A DNA stretch of 64,000 nucleotides from Plasmodium brasilianum. Lineage: Eukaryota > Apicomplexa > Aconoidasida > Haemosporida > Plasmodiidae. Positions within the stretch are counted from its first letter, which is position 1. Every line of letters begins with the position of its first letter. The DNA lies in NCBI RefSeq assembly GCF_023973825.1, contig NC_090118.1, positions 975,001-1,039,000 of the forward strand, read 5' to 3'. Made by a program: the position numbers and the translations under genes. Below are positions 1-11,200 of the stretch, one piece after another. The notes beneath the pieces are model-generated. The model worked only from the letters and a program-made list of their open reading frames with translations, did not search any database and was not told where the DNA came from.

Positions 1-63
1 AAAAAAATATATATAAATATAAAAATGTGAACATAGTAGCATAGTAGCACTGTAATATTGTAA

Positions 64-180
64 CGATGTAACAGTGCAAACATGTAACAGTGCAAACACG
101 TAATAGTGCAAACATGTAATAGTGTAAACATGTAACATTGCAAACATGTAACATTGCAAACATGTAACATTGCAAACATG
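64..180. repeat. 16-bp tandem repeat
   Basis: About seven imperfect copies of a 16-bp unit resembling AAACATGTAACATTGC lie at the left edge of the window. Later copies are identical and earlier ones carry CAGT/TAGT variants. The repeat is non-coding. The short frame at 154-375 starts in it and then runs through poly-A and poly-T, so I do not treat that frame as a gene. Confidence 0.8.
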
Positions 181-452
181 TACATACGTATGAACATAAA
201 TTGTAAATATATGAAAAGTAGGAAAATACGAAAAACAAAAAAAAAACAAAAAAAAGTATTCCCCTTCTTTATTAATAAAGTTTACGCTAGATTGTTTCGG
301 TCAATCTCTTTTAAAAATTTTTTTTTTTTTTTTTTTAAATATTTCATGATCATAAGCTTCGTTCAATTATTGTAACTTTTGCAAATTTGCTACTACAAAA
401 ATGAAAAGAAAAAAAAATACATAAATAAAACAATCAAAAATTTTATATTGCT

Positions 453-666
453 CTAATGTAACTGCATTATGCTTACTCTCATTGTGTCATACTTCTCATC
501 CGGTAAGAACCCTTGAAGATATAAAACGAACAACGCATAAATTTGTGTAAGTACAAATATACATGCATATGAATATGCGTAAAGGTAACTGTATACAGAT
601 ATGAATAAATTTGCGCATATGTATTTGTTCATGCGAATATAAAATCAACACATGTTTTGATACGTA

Positions 667-713
<47 letters not shown>

Positions 714-1020
714 CTTTTCCATTATATTGAGACACTATTCCCCTCCATTCATTTCCTTGCTACAGAAAAACATTAGCAAATATATACTACAAAAAGCATT
801 AGAAGAAATACCTGAAGGGTGATAACACTGAACAGGAAAAACAAACTCAGTTCGATGTTGACCTTTTCCGTTGTATTGTTACAAATCGATTGTGTGCAAA
901 AGTATACGAAAAATTAAAAAAAAAAAAAAAAGAAAAAAAGCTATTATCTTCAAAAATGAGGTATAAGTATATAGTACTAGTTTAGTAAGAACCATAGCTC
1001 ACTGAAACGACCTTAATCAT
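453..1020 (-). CDS. possible small 4-exon membrane protein, 57 aa
   Basis: I do not recognise the family. Model: exons 1020-1003, 862-812, 759-714 and 511-453, all in phase, stop TAG at 455-453. The last two exons are the firmest. Exon 759-714 follows a TTTTTCTGTAG acceptor and ends at a GTGTAT donor, and reads QGNEWRGIVSQYNGK. The last exon reads FLPDEKYDTMRVSIMQLH after a CTTCAAG acceptor. The third intron holds a TA microsatellite of about 50 bp. The second exon encodes a hydrophobic segment (LSLFFLFSVITL), so a signal anchor or single membrane span is likely. The first exon, giving MIKVVS, is a guess. An alternative acceptor at about 828 with a better pyrimidine tract would shorten exon 2. 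The gene would be divergent from the prohibitin-like gene. The codons are protein-like, but homology is unknown. Confidence 0.4.
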
Positions 1021-1106
1021 TCTGTCAGCAAATACTTGAAATAATATATTCTCTCGTTGGGGGGTGGAAAAAGAAAAAAGAAAATAAAGTGAATTGGTTG
1101 GAAGTG

Positions 1107-1260
1107 GAATATATATCAGTGTGAAGAGCAATATATATCAGCTTGAGGCGAAATATATATCAGCTTGAGGAGAAATATATATCTGCGTGAAGCGCAATAT
1201 ATATCAGCGTGAGGCAAAATATATATCTGCATGAAATGCAATATATATCAGCGTTAAGCC
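1107..1260. repeat. 22-bp tandem repeat upstream of prohibitin-like gene
   Basis: Seven degenerate copies of a unit of about 22 bp (core AATATATATCAGCGTGAGGC) end 40 bp before the ATG of the prohibitin-like gene. They probably lie in its 5' UTR or promoter. The unit has a higher GC share than the flanks. Confidence 0.85.
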
Positions 1261-1300
1261 GCGTACATTGCAGTGCAGCCAATGAAGAGGTGTAACAAAA

Positions 1301-2152
1301 ATGAGAAGGAATTTCCTCCCATTTCGAATTTACGTAAATTATTACCATTTGTACAGAACTTGCAGAAAGAATATTTCTAATATTGAAAAAAATGTGCATA
1401 TAAAAGAAGATGGGGGGGAAAATAAATTGAAAGTAGATAATAATATTATAAATGGTGTTAAACACTGTACAAAGGAAAAAGATATAAGAGTAAATAAGAT
1501 ACATGCTGATTATGTTGAAATAGATGGGGATATAGTAACTCGGAAAGATGTATCACCTGCAGATGATTTAACATCTTGTAAAAAAATAAAATTTCGAAGT
1601 TTGAAAAATTTTAATTTATTAGCAGGGTGTTTAATAACATCTTTATTTTTTTATTTTACCCTTAAGAAGGTACCAGAAGGATATATATGTTTAATTGAAA
1701 ATAAAACAGATGGGACAGTGCTACCATACATATATGACGACTTGATGACTTTTTTTTTTAATCCTCTAAAGTATAGAATAATTCTCATGCGAGTCATTCC
1801 AATACAAAAAAAATATATACATGTGTATGAAACGTTAGATAAAAAAAAAATTAAAGTAAAATTAGAAGTAAAAATGAAACCAAAAATTCCATTTGTTGTA
1901 GATATATATAGTTCTTTTGGGGCCAATTATAGTTCAGCATATGTAGAAAGAGAAATGAGCTTAGATATAGAAAATGTTATTAAAAATTATAATTTAGACA
2001 CACTACTACAAACATGTGAAAAGTCATGTGATACACAAGCTACTACAGTAGATGATGTGGTTGATCAAATCATGGACAGGTTTTATGACTGCTCTGTCTT
2101 TCACAAAATAACACTTCTGGATGTTTCCATACTATTCGAGGAGGTTAAGTAA
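1301..2152 (+). CDS. prohibitin-like (PHB domain) membrane protein
   Basis: The 283-residue frame opens with a basic, hydroxyl-rich N-terminus typical of a mitochondrial presequence. A hydrophobic stretch around residues 105-122 (LLAGCLITSLFFYFTL) is a probable membrane anchor. A band-7/PHB-type region follows at about 124-283: VPEGYICLIENKTDG, a strand-rich middle with the YIHVYETLDKKKIKVKLEV segment, then YVEREMSLDIENVIKNY. Family knowledge: prohibitins form inner-membrane ring scaffolds, and Plasmodium has an additional divergent prohibitin-like protein (PHBL). The long C-terminal coiled coil of true prohibitins is missing, so this is either PHBL or a model that lacks a 3' exon. GTTAAG and GTAATG donors overlap the final codons and a CCCCCATTATAG acceptor lies near 2295. 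The start ATG is in an AAAAATGAG context and is the first in frame. Confidence 0.75.
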   Translation: MRRNFLPFRIYVNYYHLYRTCRKNISNIEKNVHIKEDGGENKLKVDNNIINGVKHCTKEKDIRVNKIHADYVEIDGDIVTRKDVSPADDLTSCKKIKFRSLKNFNLLAGCLITSLFFYFTLKKVPEGYICLIENKTDGTVLPYIYDDLMTFFFNPLKYRIILMRVIPIQKKYIHVYETLDKKKIKVKLEVKMKPKIPFVVDIYSSFGANYSSAYVEREMSLDIENVIKNYNLDTLLQTCEKSCDTQATTVDDVVDQIMDRFYDCSVFHKITLLDVSILFEEVK

Positions 2153-2339
2153 TGATGAGAAGAAAGATATGTGTAGCAGTGTAGGATGCAATTTATATGT
2201 AAAGGGGGTACATCACAAAAATGAAGCAGTGAGGGCAAAAAAAAAATAAAAAAAATTGCAGCGTAATGTCATCCGATATCTGCCCCCATTATAGGAACGT
2301 TTGATTGAATTGTTTTTTTTTTTTTATTATACTTAATTT

Positions 2340-2530
2340 TAATATATTGTATTTAATTTTATTATTTTGTATTTAATTCTATTAATTGTATTTAATTTTA
2401 TTATATTGTATGTAATTTTATTATTTTGTATTTAATTCTGTTGATTGTATTTAATTTTATTATATTGTATGTAATTTTATTATTTTGTATTTAATTCTAT
2501 TAATTGTATTTAAGTTTATTATATTGTACT
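2340..2530. repeat. about 60-bp AT-rich tandem repeat, 3 copies
   Basis: The unit is built from TATTTAATTTTATTATATTG and related blocks and is repeated about three times just downstream of the prohibitin-like gene. It lies in the convergent intergenic space before the CDGSH gene. The rest of 2153-3422 is homopolymer and microsatellite, with no gene I can support. Confidence 0.75.
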
Positions 2531-3422
2531 GTAATATATTTTTTTATTTTTATTTATTTTTTTTTTTTTTTCCTATTTATGTTCATATAGCTTTTTTTTT
2601 TTTTTTTGTTATTCATACGAAATAGAGCTAGCTATTTCGTGCATTATTTTATAACATCTTTTTATGTATATGCTTTAATTTGCTGCCAATATTGCTACAC
2701 TATAGTTCATAATGTATTTTCAATTCTTCTATTTTCATTGTTGAAAGTATGGTGAGTACTTTATAAAAAGCAATTTTGGCATTTTAGAAAACGTCATGAA
2801 ATCGCCTTTAATTAAGCTTCACATGTGCGCAAATAGGTATCTATATGTATATCTTTATTTGTACGGGTACATATACATATGTATTTATGTATGTATGTAT
2901 GTATAGGCACACTCGATCGAGTGTATTTGAGATGCTTCGCATTAAAAAAAAAAGCTTCATAACGACATAGCAACATAACTACAAAATAAAAAAACATTTA
3001 AAAATGCCTTTTAAAATTCTTTAAAATGATTAAAAATAAAGCTAAAAACAAGTAAACAAATTTAAAAATGTGTATAGTCTATTTGGTTAGATAATATTAA
3101 TTCAGAGAGGTGTCTATAATTATTTACATATATATATATATATAAAAAAAAAAAAAAAAAAAAAAAATTAAATTACGTGCAAATATTTTTACCTTTTTTT
3201 AACCCTACGGAGAAATTTCTTCCTTTTTAAGAATTTACCTGACCTGCTCATACTATTAACTGTCCATATGTTAGCCATTTTTAATAATGTTTAATTATTC
3301 ACCTGACCTGTTCATATTAATATCATTAATCTTCTTTTTCAAAACGGAAACACATTTTTTAATGCATTTTTACAACACCCTTCTTATTAACAATTTTCAA
3401 TCCTTGTTCTTCCTCATTTGTT

Positions 3423-3701
3423 TTAATACGAATTTGCACTGTTGTTCCTTCTTATTTCTAAGAGTAAAGGACCGCAAACTATTCCTTGTTGTTGCAATTT
3501 TTGATGAGTATTATCACAATATGGGAAATTATTTGATTTCCAACACCTGCACACTGATATTTTTCTGGATTTTTTTGATGGAGGATAAAATGTTTCAACA
3601 TGTACTGCTTTAAAATTTCTTATGTTTAATATATCTCCCTTTTTTCTAATAATATCACAATTTTTTTCTTTCAGAAAAAAATTCCCCATCCTTATTTTCA
3701 T
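3423..3701 (-). CDS. CDGSH iron-sulfur domain protein (mitoNEET family)
   Basis: The 92-residue frame carries a CDGSH-type 2Fe-2S site: C51-R-C53-W-K-S-x2-F-P-Y-C62-D-N-T-H66. This gives the three Cys and one His ligands of the family in the usual spacing, followed by the characteristic GPLLLEI segment. The canonical glycine of C-D-G is Asn here. Family proteins are small redox-active proteins of mitochondrial or ER membranes. I see no clear N-terminal membrane span in this exon. An in-frame stop precedes ATG 3701. However, an upstream exon at 3836-3807 (ATG in MVYKKGLTEV, GTATTT donor, phase 0) could be spliced to the TGTGTAG just before 3701, giving 102 residues. The gene is convergent with the prohibitin-like gene and divergent from SAR1. 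Confidence 0.7.
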   Translation of the reverse strand: MKIRMGNFFLKEKNCDIIRKKGDILNIRNFKAVHVETFYPPSKKSRKISVCRCWKSNNFPYCDNTHQKLQQQGIVCGPLLLEIRRNNSANSY

Positions 3702-3727
3702 CTACACATATGTATGTAATACAAAAA

Positions 3728-3759
<32 letters not shown>

Positions 3760-3836
3760 CGTTTTTCACAATTTAAATATCGTATTGTTTTGTTTACATC
3801 AAATACCACTTCAGTTAGTCCTTTCTTATAAACCAT

Positions 3837-4560
3837 TGACTGAGTTAGAACAAATTTGTTATGTTTAAATGAAAAAATTTACCCTTCATATTTTTTAAGC
3901 AGCAATTTTTAATAATCAAATCTGACTTTTTTTTTTTTTTTTGTATGTGTGCGTATGCAAGGGTTAATGAATAATTATTATTTCTTCATTCCTTCAATCT
4001 TGCGCTTCTTATTGCAGTAACTTCTTATGGACCTTTTTTATTCTGTTACTCCGTCTATTATTTTTTTTTTTAAAATAAAGCGGATAACAGTTGTCGTAAG
4101 TACAGTTTTCTATTTCCAGAAAAAAGGATGTATATTAAAGTGCAAATATGTATAAACATATACACACATACATACGTATGTATGTACATATGCGTTTACT
4201 TTCTTTTTGGATTTCAGAACAATTCAGTAAAGTATAATTTACGCTGACGTAAAATTCTTTGAAAGCAAAAAATTTTTTCCACTAATATTATAATAATAAT
4301 AATAAATAGCCTTAATTCTAGTTGAAACTTTAGGCTAATTTTATTTTTTTCTTTTTTCAAAAAATGCAAAAAAACGATACAAAGAAGAATTATATTACAA
4401 TTTTATAAATTATCCTTTTCCTAAAGCACAACTCATTTTTGTAAAAATGACTTATATTAGTAAACGATATACAAAATCGAAAATTTTAAAGCTTTAAAAC
4501 TGGGTATTATGGTGATACAGTCTAATAGATTCAAGTATACTTCAATTATGTTTTAATTTA

Positions 4561-4599
<39 letters not shown>

Positions 4600-5715
4600 G
4601 TAAGAAAAATATAAAATGGACAATGTACGTACATTAAATCCTTAGATGGAAAATTATTACCAATGCTAAAGTGACGCGTTAACAGGAAAAAGTAAAACTT
4701 AACGTAAAAATATATATATTACATAAAAACAAATATGTATGTATATAATGTATATGTATGTATATGTATGTATATGTATGTATATGTGTGTATATAATGT
4801 ATATAATGTTTATGTATGTATGTATGAATGTATGTATATGTATGCATATGTATGTTTATACGTAAATATACCCAACACACATACGTTATAGTGCCATTTC
4901 AAGTAAAAAAATTTATCGTTTTTGAAATAAAAAAAAATTTCGCAAATTGTGAATTTTCATATCTCGTTAAAAAAAATACTGGGAGAAAAAAAAAAAAGAA
5001 TTTTCTTAAAAAAGAAATTAAAATTTTTTGTCAATTATATGTTACATGTAAATATTATCCATATGCATTGTTACATTATATATATATATCATATGTTTTG
5101 TATTATTATCACTTCATTATACCTATGCATTTAAAACGCGGGTATTAATATTACATACATATTTATACATATATATAATACATATATAAGTACTTACAAA
5201 GCGATACGCATTTGTAAAAATGCGAACATCTTTTTAACAAAATTAAAAATAAAATTGATGTGGATTTCTAATTTTATCATTGACATGGTTTTATATTACA
5301 TTTTAGTAACAATGACAAATTAAATTTGCATCTTCTTTTACCTTTCTTTTTCCTTTTTCGTTTGCTTTTTCCTTTTCTTTTGCTTTTTCCTTTTCCTTTT
5401 CTTTTGCTTTTTCCTTTTCCTTTTCTTTTGCTTTTTCCTTTTCCTTTTCTTTTGCTTTTTCCTTTTCTTTTTCCTTTTTTTATTTTTTTTTATTTTTATA
5501 ACCATTCCACCATCCAATGGAAATATTGAAAAATTATAAATCACTGTGACAAAATAAAGCTTTTATTTTTGTTTTTATATAGATTTTCATTTTATTTTTA
5601 TTTTTTAAGTGATTGAATAAATGTTGTAAAAAAAAAAAAAAAAATATAATAATAAAATAAAAACATAAGTTACAGATTAAGATAACATAAAGTATTGACT
5701 ACAAAAGAAATAAAA
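3837..5715. other. AT-rich divergent intergenic region
   Basis: This non-coding interval separates the CDGSH gene (-) from SAR1 (+). It contains a run of about 34 A (from 4564), TATG/TGTATA microsatellites (4730-4850) and poly-T. It should hold both promoters. I recognise no specific motif and no coding exon. The frames listed here are low-complexity and unlike protein. Confidence 0.6.
5330..5487. repeat. polypyrimidine tandem repeat (CCTTTT/TTTTGC units)
   Basis: A 24-bp unit, TTGCTTTTTCCTTTTCCTTTTCTT-like, is repeated about five times and gives a strand-asymmetric pyrimidine tract of about 150 bp. The Lys/Arg-only frame on the other strand is a by-product. Confidence 0.85.
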
Positions 5716-6960
5716 ATGTTTATCATAAATTGGTTAGTTAAAAAAAAAGAAAAAACCATATACACACAAAGGCAAAATATTATATATATATATGAAGTCT
5801 CTTGGTCATTCAAATTGTTTTTTTTTTTTTTTTTGTTTTTTTATTTTTGGTTCATTAATTATTAACATTTTTGTTGTACGTTTTTTTTTTTTTTTTTTTT
5901 TTCCACGTTTTGGTTTTCTTTGTATATATCATAAATACCTAACACTTAAAAACTTTTTAGGTTTAGAGATATTTTAGCACATTTAGGATTATCACAAAAG
6001 AGTGCAAGAATTTTATTTTTAGGTAACATTACTATGTGTTTATGTGTATGTCTATATATGTATATGTGTATATATGTATATGTGTATATATGTATATGTG
6101 TATATATGTATATGTGTATATATGTATATTTGTATATATGTATATGTGTATATATGTATATTTGTATATATGTACATACGTATTTATGTATATATACATG
6201 TGTATAATTCGAATTTTAAACGAGTTGTAAAAAGGGCTTTACAAATGATTTATTACACAATACGTAACTTATGTGTCTTAATGGGTTCGTAAATAATGCA
6301 TAAACTTATTTACGTATGTATGCACATACGTGTGTATATAAGCATACGTACACATAGATACATATGCGTACTGCATATATATATATATATATATATATAA
6401 TACATGCCTTGTTTTTCTCTGTATATGTGTGTACATTTGTAAATACGTATTTTACGATGATAGGCCTAGATAATGCCGGTAAGACAACGTTACTGCACAT
6501 GTTAAAGGATGATAGAGTCGCTCAACACGTTCCGACTCTACATCCACATTCTGAAGAATTAGTTGTTGGTAAAATAAGATTTAAAACATTTGATTTGGGT
6601 GGACATGAAACGGCAAGGAGAATATGGAGAGATTATTTTGCAGCAGTGGATGCTGTTGTATTTATGATTGATACAACTGATAGATCAAGATTTAGTGAAG
6701 CTAGAGAAGAATTAAAACATTTATTAGAAACAGAAGAGTTAAGTAATGTACCATTTGTTGTTTTAGGGAATAAAATTGATAAACCTGATGCAGCAAGTGA
6801 AGATGAATTAAGGCAACACTTAAATTTATTTTCGAATGTAACTGTTAATAATATGAAAGGAAATTCAGGAGTAAGACCCGTAGAGTTATTTATGTGCAGT
6901 GTTATAAGAAGGATGGGCTATGCTGCTGCCTTTAAATGGATATCGCAGTTTCTAACGTAA
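5716..6960 (+). CDS. SAR1: small GTPase SAR1 (COPII coat assembly), 3 exons
   Basis: The exons are 5716-5732, 5961-6022 and 6464-6960, giving 191 residues, a normal SAR1 length. Exon 1 is a 17-nt micro-exon encoding MFIIN and part of W (donor GTTAGT). Exon 2 gives the amphipathic N-terminal segment [21 protein letters not shown]. Exon 3 has P-loop GLDNAGKTT (27-35), switch I threonine in HVPTLHP, DLGGHE (70-75), NKID and the C-terminal CSV motif. SAR1 recruits Sec23/24 at ER exit sites; the GTP-dependent exposed N-terminal helix inserts into the membrane. Exon phases agree exactly (2 then 1). Intron 2 holds a TATGTATATG microsatellite (6036-6200). Reading exon 3 upstream without splicing produces a false microsatellite-coded N-terminus. 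Confidence 0.95.
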
Positions 6961-7339
6961 TGTATGTATACCTCCATTTTGAAAATCGCGTATTTATGAG
7001 CGCATACATAATAGATACGTATAAACACATATATATATATATGTATACCTGTGCACATATGTTCTTACGTTTATGCATGTGATACATGCGTTTTATTGTA
7101 TACATACGTATATGTATTTATGTGTATATATATTCATATGTGTGTCTATATGCACAGTTATGTACAGATAATTGCATGTATAACCGATATGTTTTATGTG
7201 TACGAAAGGAAAAAGGGTAAAATATATTGTGAAAAAAAAAAAATTAACTTCATTCTTTTTTTTTTTTTTTTTTTTTTTAAAAAAGGAATTTTTGTCTAAT
7301 TTATTTAAATACTGAGAATATATCTACAATTTTTGGTTT

Positions 7340-7374
<35 letters not shown>

Positions 7375-7650
7375 TAATATACGAACGTATACATTTATAT
7401 ATATATATATATATACTAATATACGAACATATACATATATATATATATACTTATATATGCACATATACATATATTTATATGTTGTATGTTATAAAAAAAC
7501 ACAGAAACAAGAATATTTATTTTGAAATGTATTGATTTTAAACTTTAATTTTCAACAAATAAGTTTTTAAGTGTAAAATTGTAAAAAAATAGGAAGTCAA
7601 AATAATGTGGGTGCATACGCATATGTATATATTTTATATCCTTCGCGAAG
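6961..7650. other. SAR1 3' flank, microsatellite-rich
   Basis: TA and ATAC microsatellites (7020-7160, 7340-7470) and a poly-T tract (about 7256-7278). I see no coding sequence here. Confidence 0.6.
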
Positions 7651-7924
7651 ATGTATTTGATTAGGTCCTCAAAAAAAATTACTAATAAGATTAATGTATT
7701 TTCAAGCATTTTCGCGATCCGTCCTCTTAATTATTTAAAGCATTAACAAAAAATAAAAAAAATACATGTACATTCATATATATATTCACTTATGTATGTA
7801 TGAATGTACATGTTTATGAACGCACAAATGGCTAGCTAACTGGTTTAGAGTTTTTTTTTGCTTGTGTGTGCAGGCAGAAGGCCGTGGGACAACATTCCCA
7901 AAAATGTGGCACAATCCAACATGA
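7651..7924 (+). CDS. candidate tiny two-exon gene with basic presequence-like start
   Basis: Not recognised. ATG 7651 opens a basic, Ser/Ile-rich segment (MYLIRSSKKITNKIN) resembling a mitochondrial targeting sequence. Downstream, a local GC-richer patch follows a good acceptor (TTTTTTTTTGCTTGTGTGTGCAG) and reads AEGRGTTFPKMWHNPT then TGA 7922-7924. Two in-phase splices are possible: 7651-7695 to 7874 (GTATTT donor, 31 aa), or 7651-7720 to 7878 (39 aa, adding VFSSIFAI, weaker donor). It is shorter than most mitochondrial proteins, so it may be an exon pair of a longer gene or chance. It lies between SAR1 and the large minus-strand gene. Confidence 0.3.
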
Positions 7925-8134
7925 GTGAGAATTATGCACACATATATATATGCATACATACATATAATGTATTTTGTTTGGTATTATGTGCACATATGGA
8001 TATACACATATATGAAATATAACGTGGGAAAATGCAGCAAAAATATATTACTGCAAAAGTTTTAGTCCATTTTGATTACTTCCTCGTGGATCCTCTTTTT
8101 GCTCTCATAAATATTTTTTTATGTTCAATCGAGC

Positions 8135-8198
8135 TTAACCATAAAAAATAACTTTTTCCCGGTTTTTCAGATTTTCCACAATTTCCTGTACACGCAAG

Positions 8199-8229
<31 letters not shown>

Positions 8230-11200
8230 GTAACGTGAACTAAAACGCCTGAACAAGACATAAATTATGTCAACGCAGGCGCAAATATATTTAGTTGTAA
8301 TTTAAGTACACATACACGTGTATATGTACGCACGAATATATATATATGTATGTATATTCATGTACATATGTGAGTGCACGTGGACGGAATGAAGCCCCGT
8401 TGTTTATTAGAACATTTTCCCTCCTTTTTTCACAAGAACAAGATATGAATAAAAGTTTTACCATATAGTCTTCCTTGGAATGATAACTCTTTTCATTATT
8501 TGGCCATAACTCATACATTTTATTCAATAAGGAATAATCCACCTTGTACCCACCCCTATATCCACTTATATTTGAAGTATTAAATAAATTTTTTTCTGTT
8601 TCCTTTGTATGCTTATTCAGAGTACTTTCTTCTATTTTAACACCTCTTATGTTAAAGTACTCATTGTATATATATTTGTGCATGTCAAAATTTTTTAAAC
8701 TATGAAAATTAATGGAATTGTAAATATCAAATAGTTTTTTGTTGTAAAAACCAACTGAATAATTTTTAAAGCACGTAATAGGAGTACATTGAAAATCGTC
8801 TTCCTTAATTTTTATTTTATTTTTCATATATTTCGGTACTGGAATATAATATTCATTTTGTAGAATATGTTGAAAAATATGATAAGTAATATCCTTGCTT
8901 AGGAACAGCAACTTTCTTTTTTTAAATTTGGTTAGCAGTTCATCGTAATTAAATGGTCTGTCACTATGATAGGTGTCTTTATCAAAGTTTCTACTCCTAC
9001 TTTCTCTGTACACACTATTATTGTAAGTTCTTCTCAATCTTACAAATAAATCTTCTCCTAAATGATTGTTCAAGTTATTGTTAACATGTAGTGGATTATT
9101 AACAAATGTAACATCATTTTTTTTGTATGCGCTACTCATTTTTTCTTTATTTTTCCCGTTCTTTTCGTTGTCCTTTCCCCGTTCAGGTACTTTTTCAAAC
9201 ACAGCGTGCGATTCTCTTTCCATGTGTTCTGCTTCTACCATTTGTTCTGCCTCTACCGTGTGCACCATTTTTTTCTTTTTTTTTTGCTTTTCTTTTTTCT
9301 TTTTATACATAAATAGAATATGTTCATCATAAATGTGCAACTTGTTCATCTCCCTCTTCAACAAATCGTTGTTATTAAAAAATAGTACAGTGTCTAGGAG
9401 AAATTCATACGAATTTATGTACGTATTATACTGACTTTTATTATTATAATCCTTCTTGTAAAGACAAAAACAAATAGGTGTTTCGTAAAAAAAAAAATTT
9501 TTTACAGATACGCACTTATCTAGTTCTTTACAAACATGAATGAAAAAACGTTTCACTAATTTTTTATCAGATTTTGTTTTTCCATTTCCAAATTTTATTT
9601 TTTGCATACTACTTAAAATGTAATATATTCCCTTTTCATTATATACATCCATTAGCTCTTTCAAATTATATGCATCTCTTAACGTTGACAAGGTAAACTT
9701 TTGCTCTGTTTTTCCTTTATCATATAACTGATCTTCTATCTCTATATCCTTCACTAATTCTTCAATTTTTGAGTATTTCACCACCCTATCATTTCTAAAT
9801 ACATTGTCATCATTCTGATGATAACTGTTACATAATTCCCCTGATTGTTCTTCTACATTACCGTCTTGTGTAATAAAATTATTGAAGGCACTATTATTGC
9901 TCCTAACACTGTCCTGCTCATTCAGTTCGGAAGAGAAATTCATCTGTGTATTTTGGTTCTGATCATATGCTCCATTAATGTTACTGTAACTGTCTTTGAG
10001 CTCGTCTAATGGGAAAACTTTGCTGTTAAAGGAATTACCATAATTATGTTGGATTTTTCTGGAAGGTTTGTCCCCCCCAATGGACAGCTTCCCTCCCCAG
10101 TCATTGGTTGTATTTAGTTTGCAATCATGTTTATCTTTCAATTTGTCCAGGAGGAATTTATAAAAATTAAAAGACTGATTATAAAATATTTTACTGTGAT
10201 CGTATGCTTGAGTTTTTGCTAAAATTCTAAATGACTGGAAATTGGGTGAATAATTTGCAAAAGGGTAACTATCCTGTATATATTTGTGTACCATGTTATC
10301 TGTTATATCATAAGCTGAATATTTTAAATCAGCTAAGGTTTGAACATAAAAGAAATTATGATAATGAAAAGAACAAAAAGCATATTTTATTTCCTTAAAC
10401 ATGTTTCTTTTTAAATAATTCAAATTTATAAAACTGCATTTATTTTTAAATTGTGTCTGTATTACTTCCTTTTTATATTCATCTTTAATGTTATGTTTGG
10501 AAAATAATTCAAGCGTATTATTTTTTGAGTAAAGCGTTACACTCTCACGGCAGAGGGATGAAGATGCGCCCTTTCTGTTCTTACCAAGTGCTTTAATTTT
10601 TCCGTTCCTTTTGTCCGTCCTTTTGCTTTTTGTTGCTTTCCCTTTTTCGTATCTGTTCAAGCTCCCTTTCCCACTTCTTCCTCCTTCTCTACCTTTGCTG
10701 CACCCGTTTTTCATTCCTCCTATGCATTGGAAATCCAAACAGAATGGCCCTATTCTCTCACGTTTATCGACTCCTCTTCCACAATGACTGTAGTCCTTTT
10801 CCGAGTTAACCTTTGTCTGTTCACATACGTCCATTCCTTTATTAGCAAGAGGTTTATGATTATACTGCGGCGAACTATAAATAGTTATACCGCTGTTCAA
10901 ATTATGTCTATTTAGTCTCTCCCCTTCACTTGCATTTTTCCCCTCATTATTAACTAATGTATTTCCCTCCTGAATAGTGCTGATATGTTCAGAAGGGGTT
11001 CTCATTATTATAGCGTCCTTATTTCCCATGTGTACATCAAAGTCGATTATATGTTGTTTGAAAATAGACATGTCACCATTTGATGATGAGTATATATTTT
11101 TATCACCCATTTTTTCCTGACTGTTCAGGCAATTGGAAAAAATGGTTGAAGTAGCATTACGTGGTGAATCTAAAAAATCGAGATCAATTTCGTCTTTTCC

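Noticed and set aside
3287..3613. 108-codon plus-strand frame
   Set aside because: It is antisense to the CDGSH exon, which has a clear functional motif.
5338..5544. Lys/Arg-only minus-strand frame
   Set aside because: Translation of a polypyrimidine repeat; no unique sequence.
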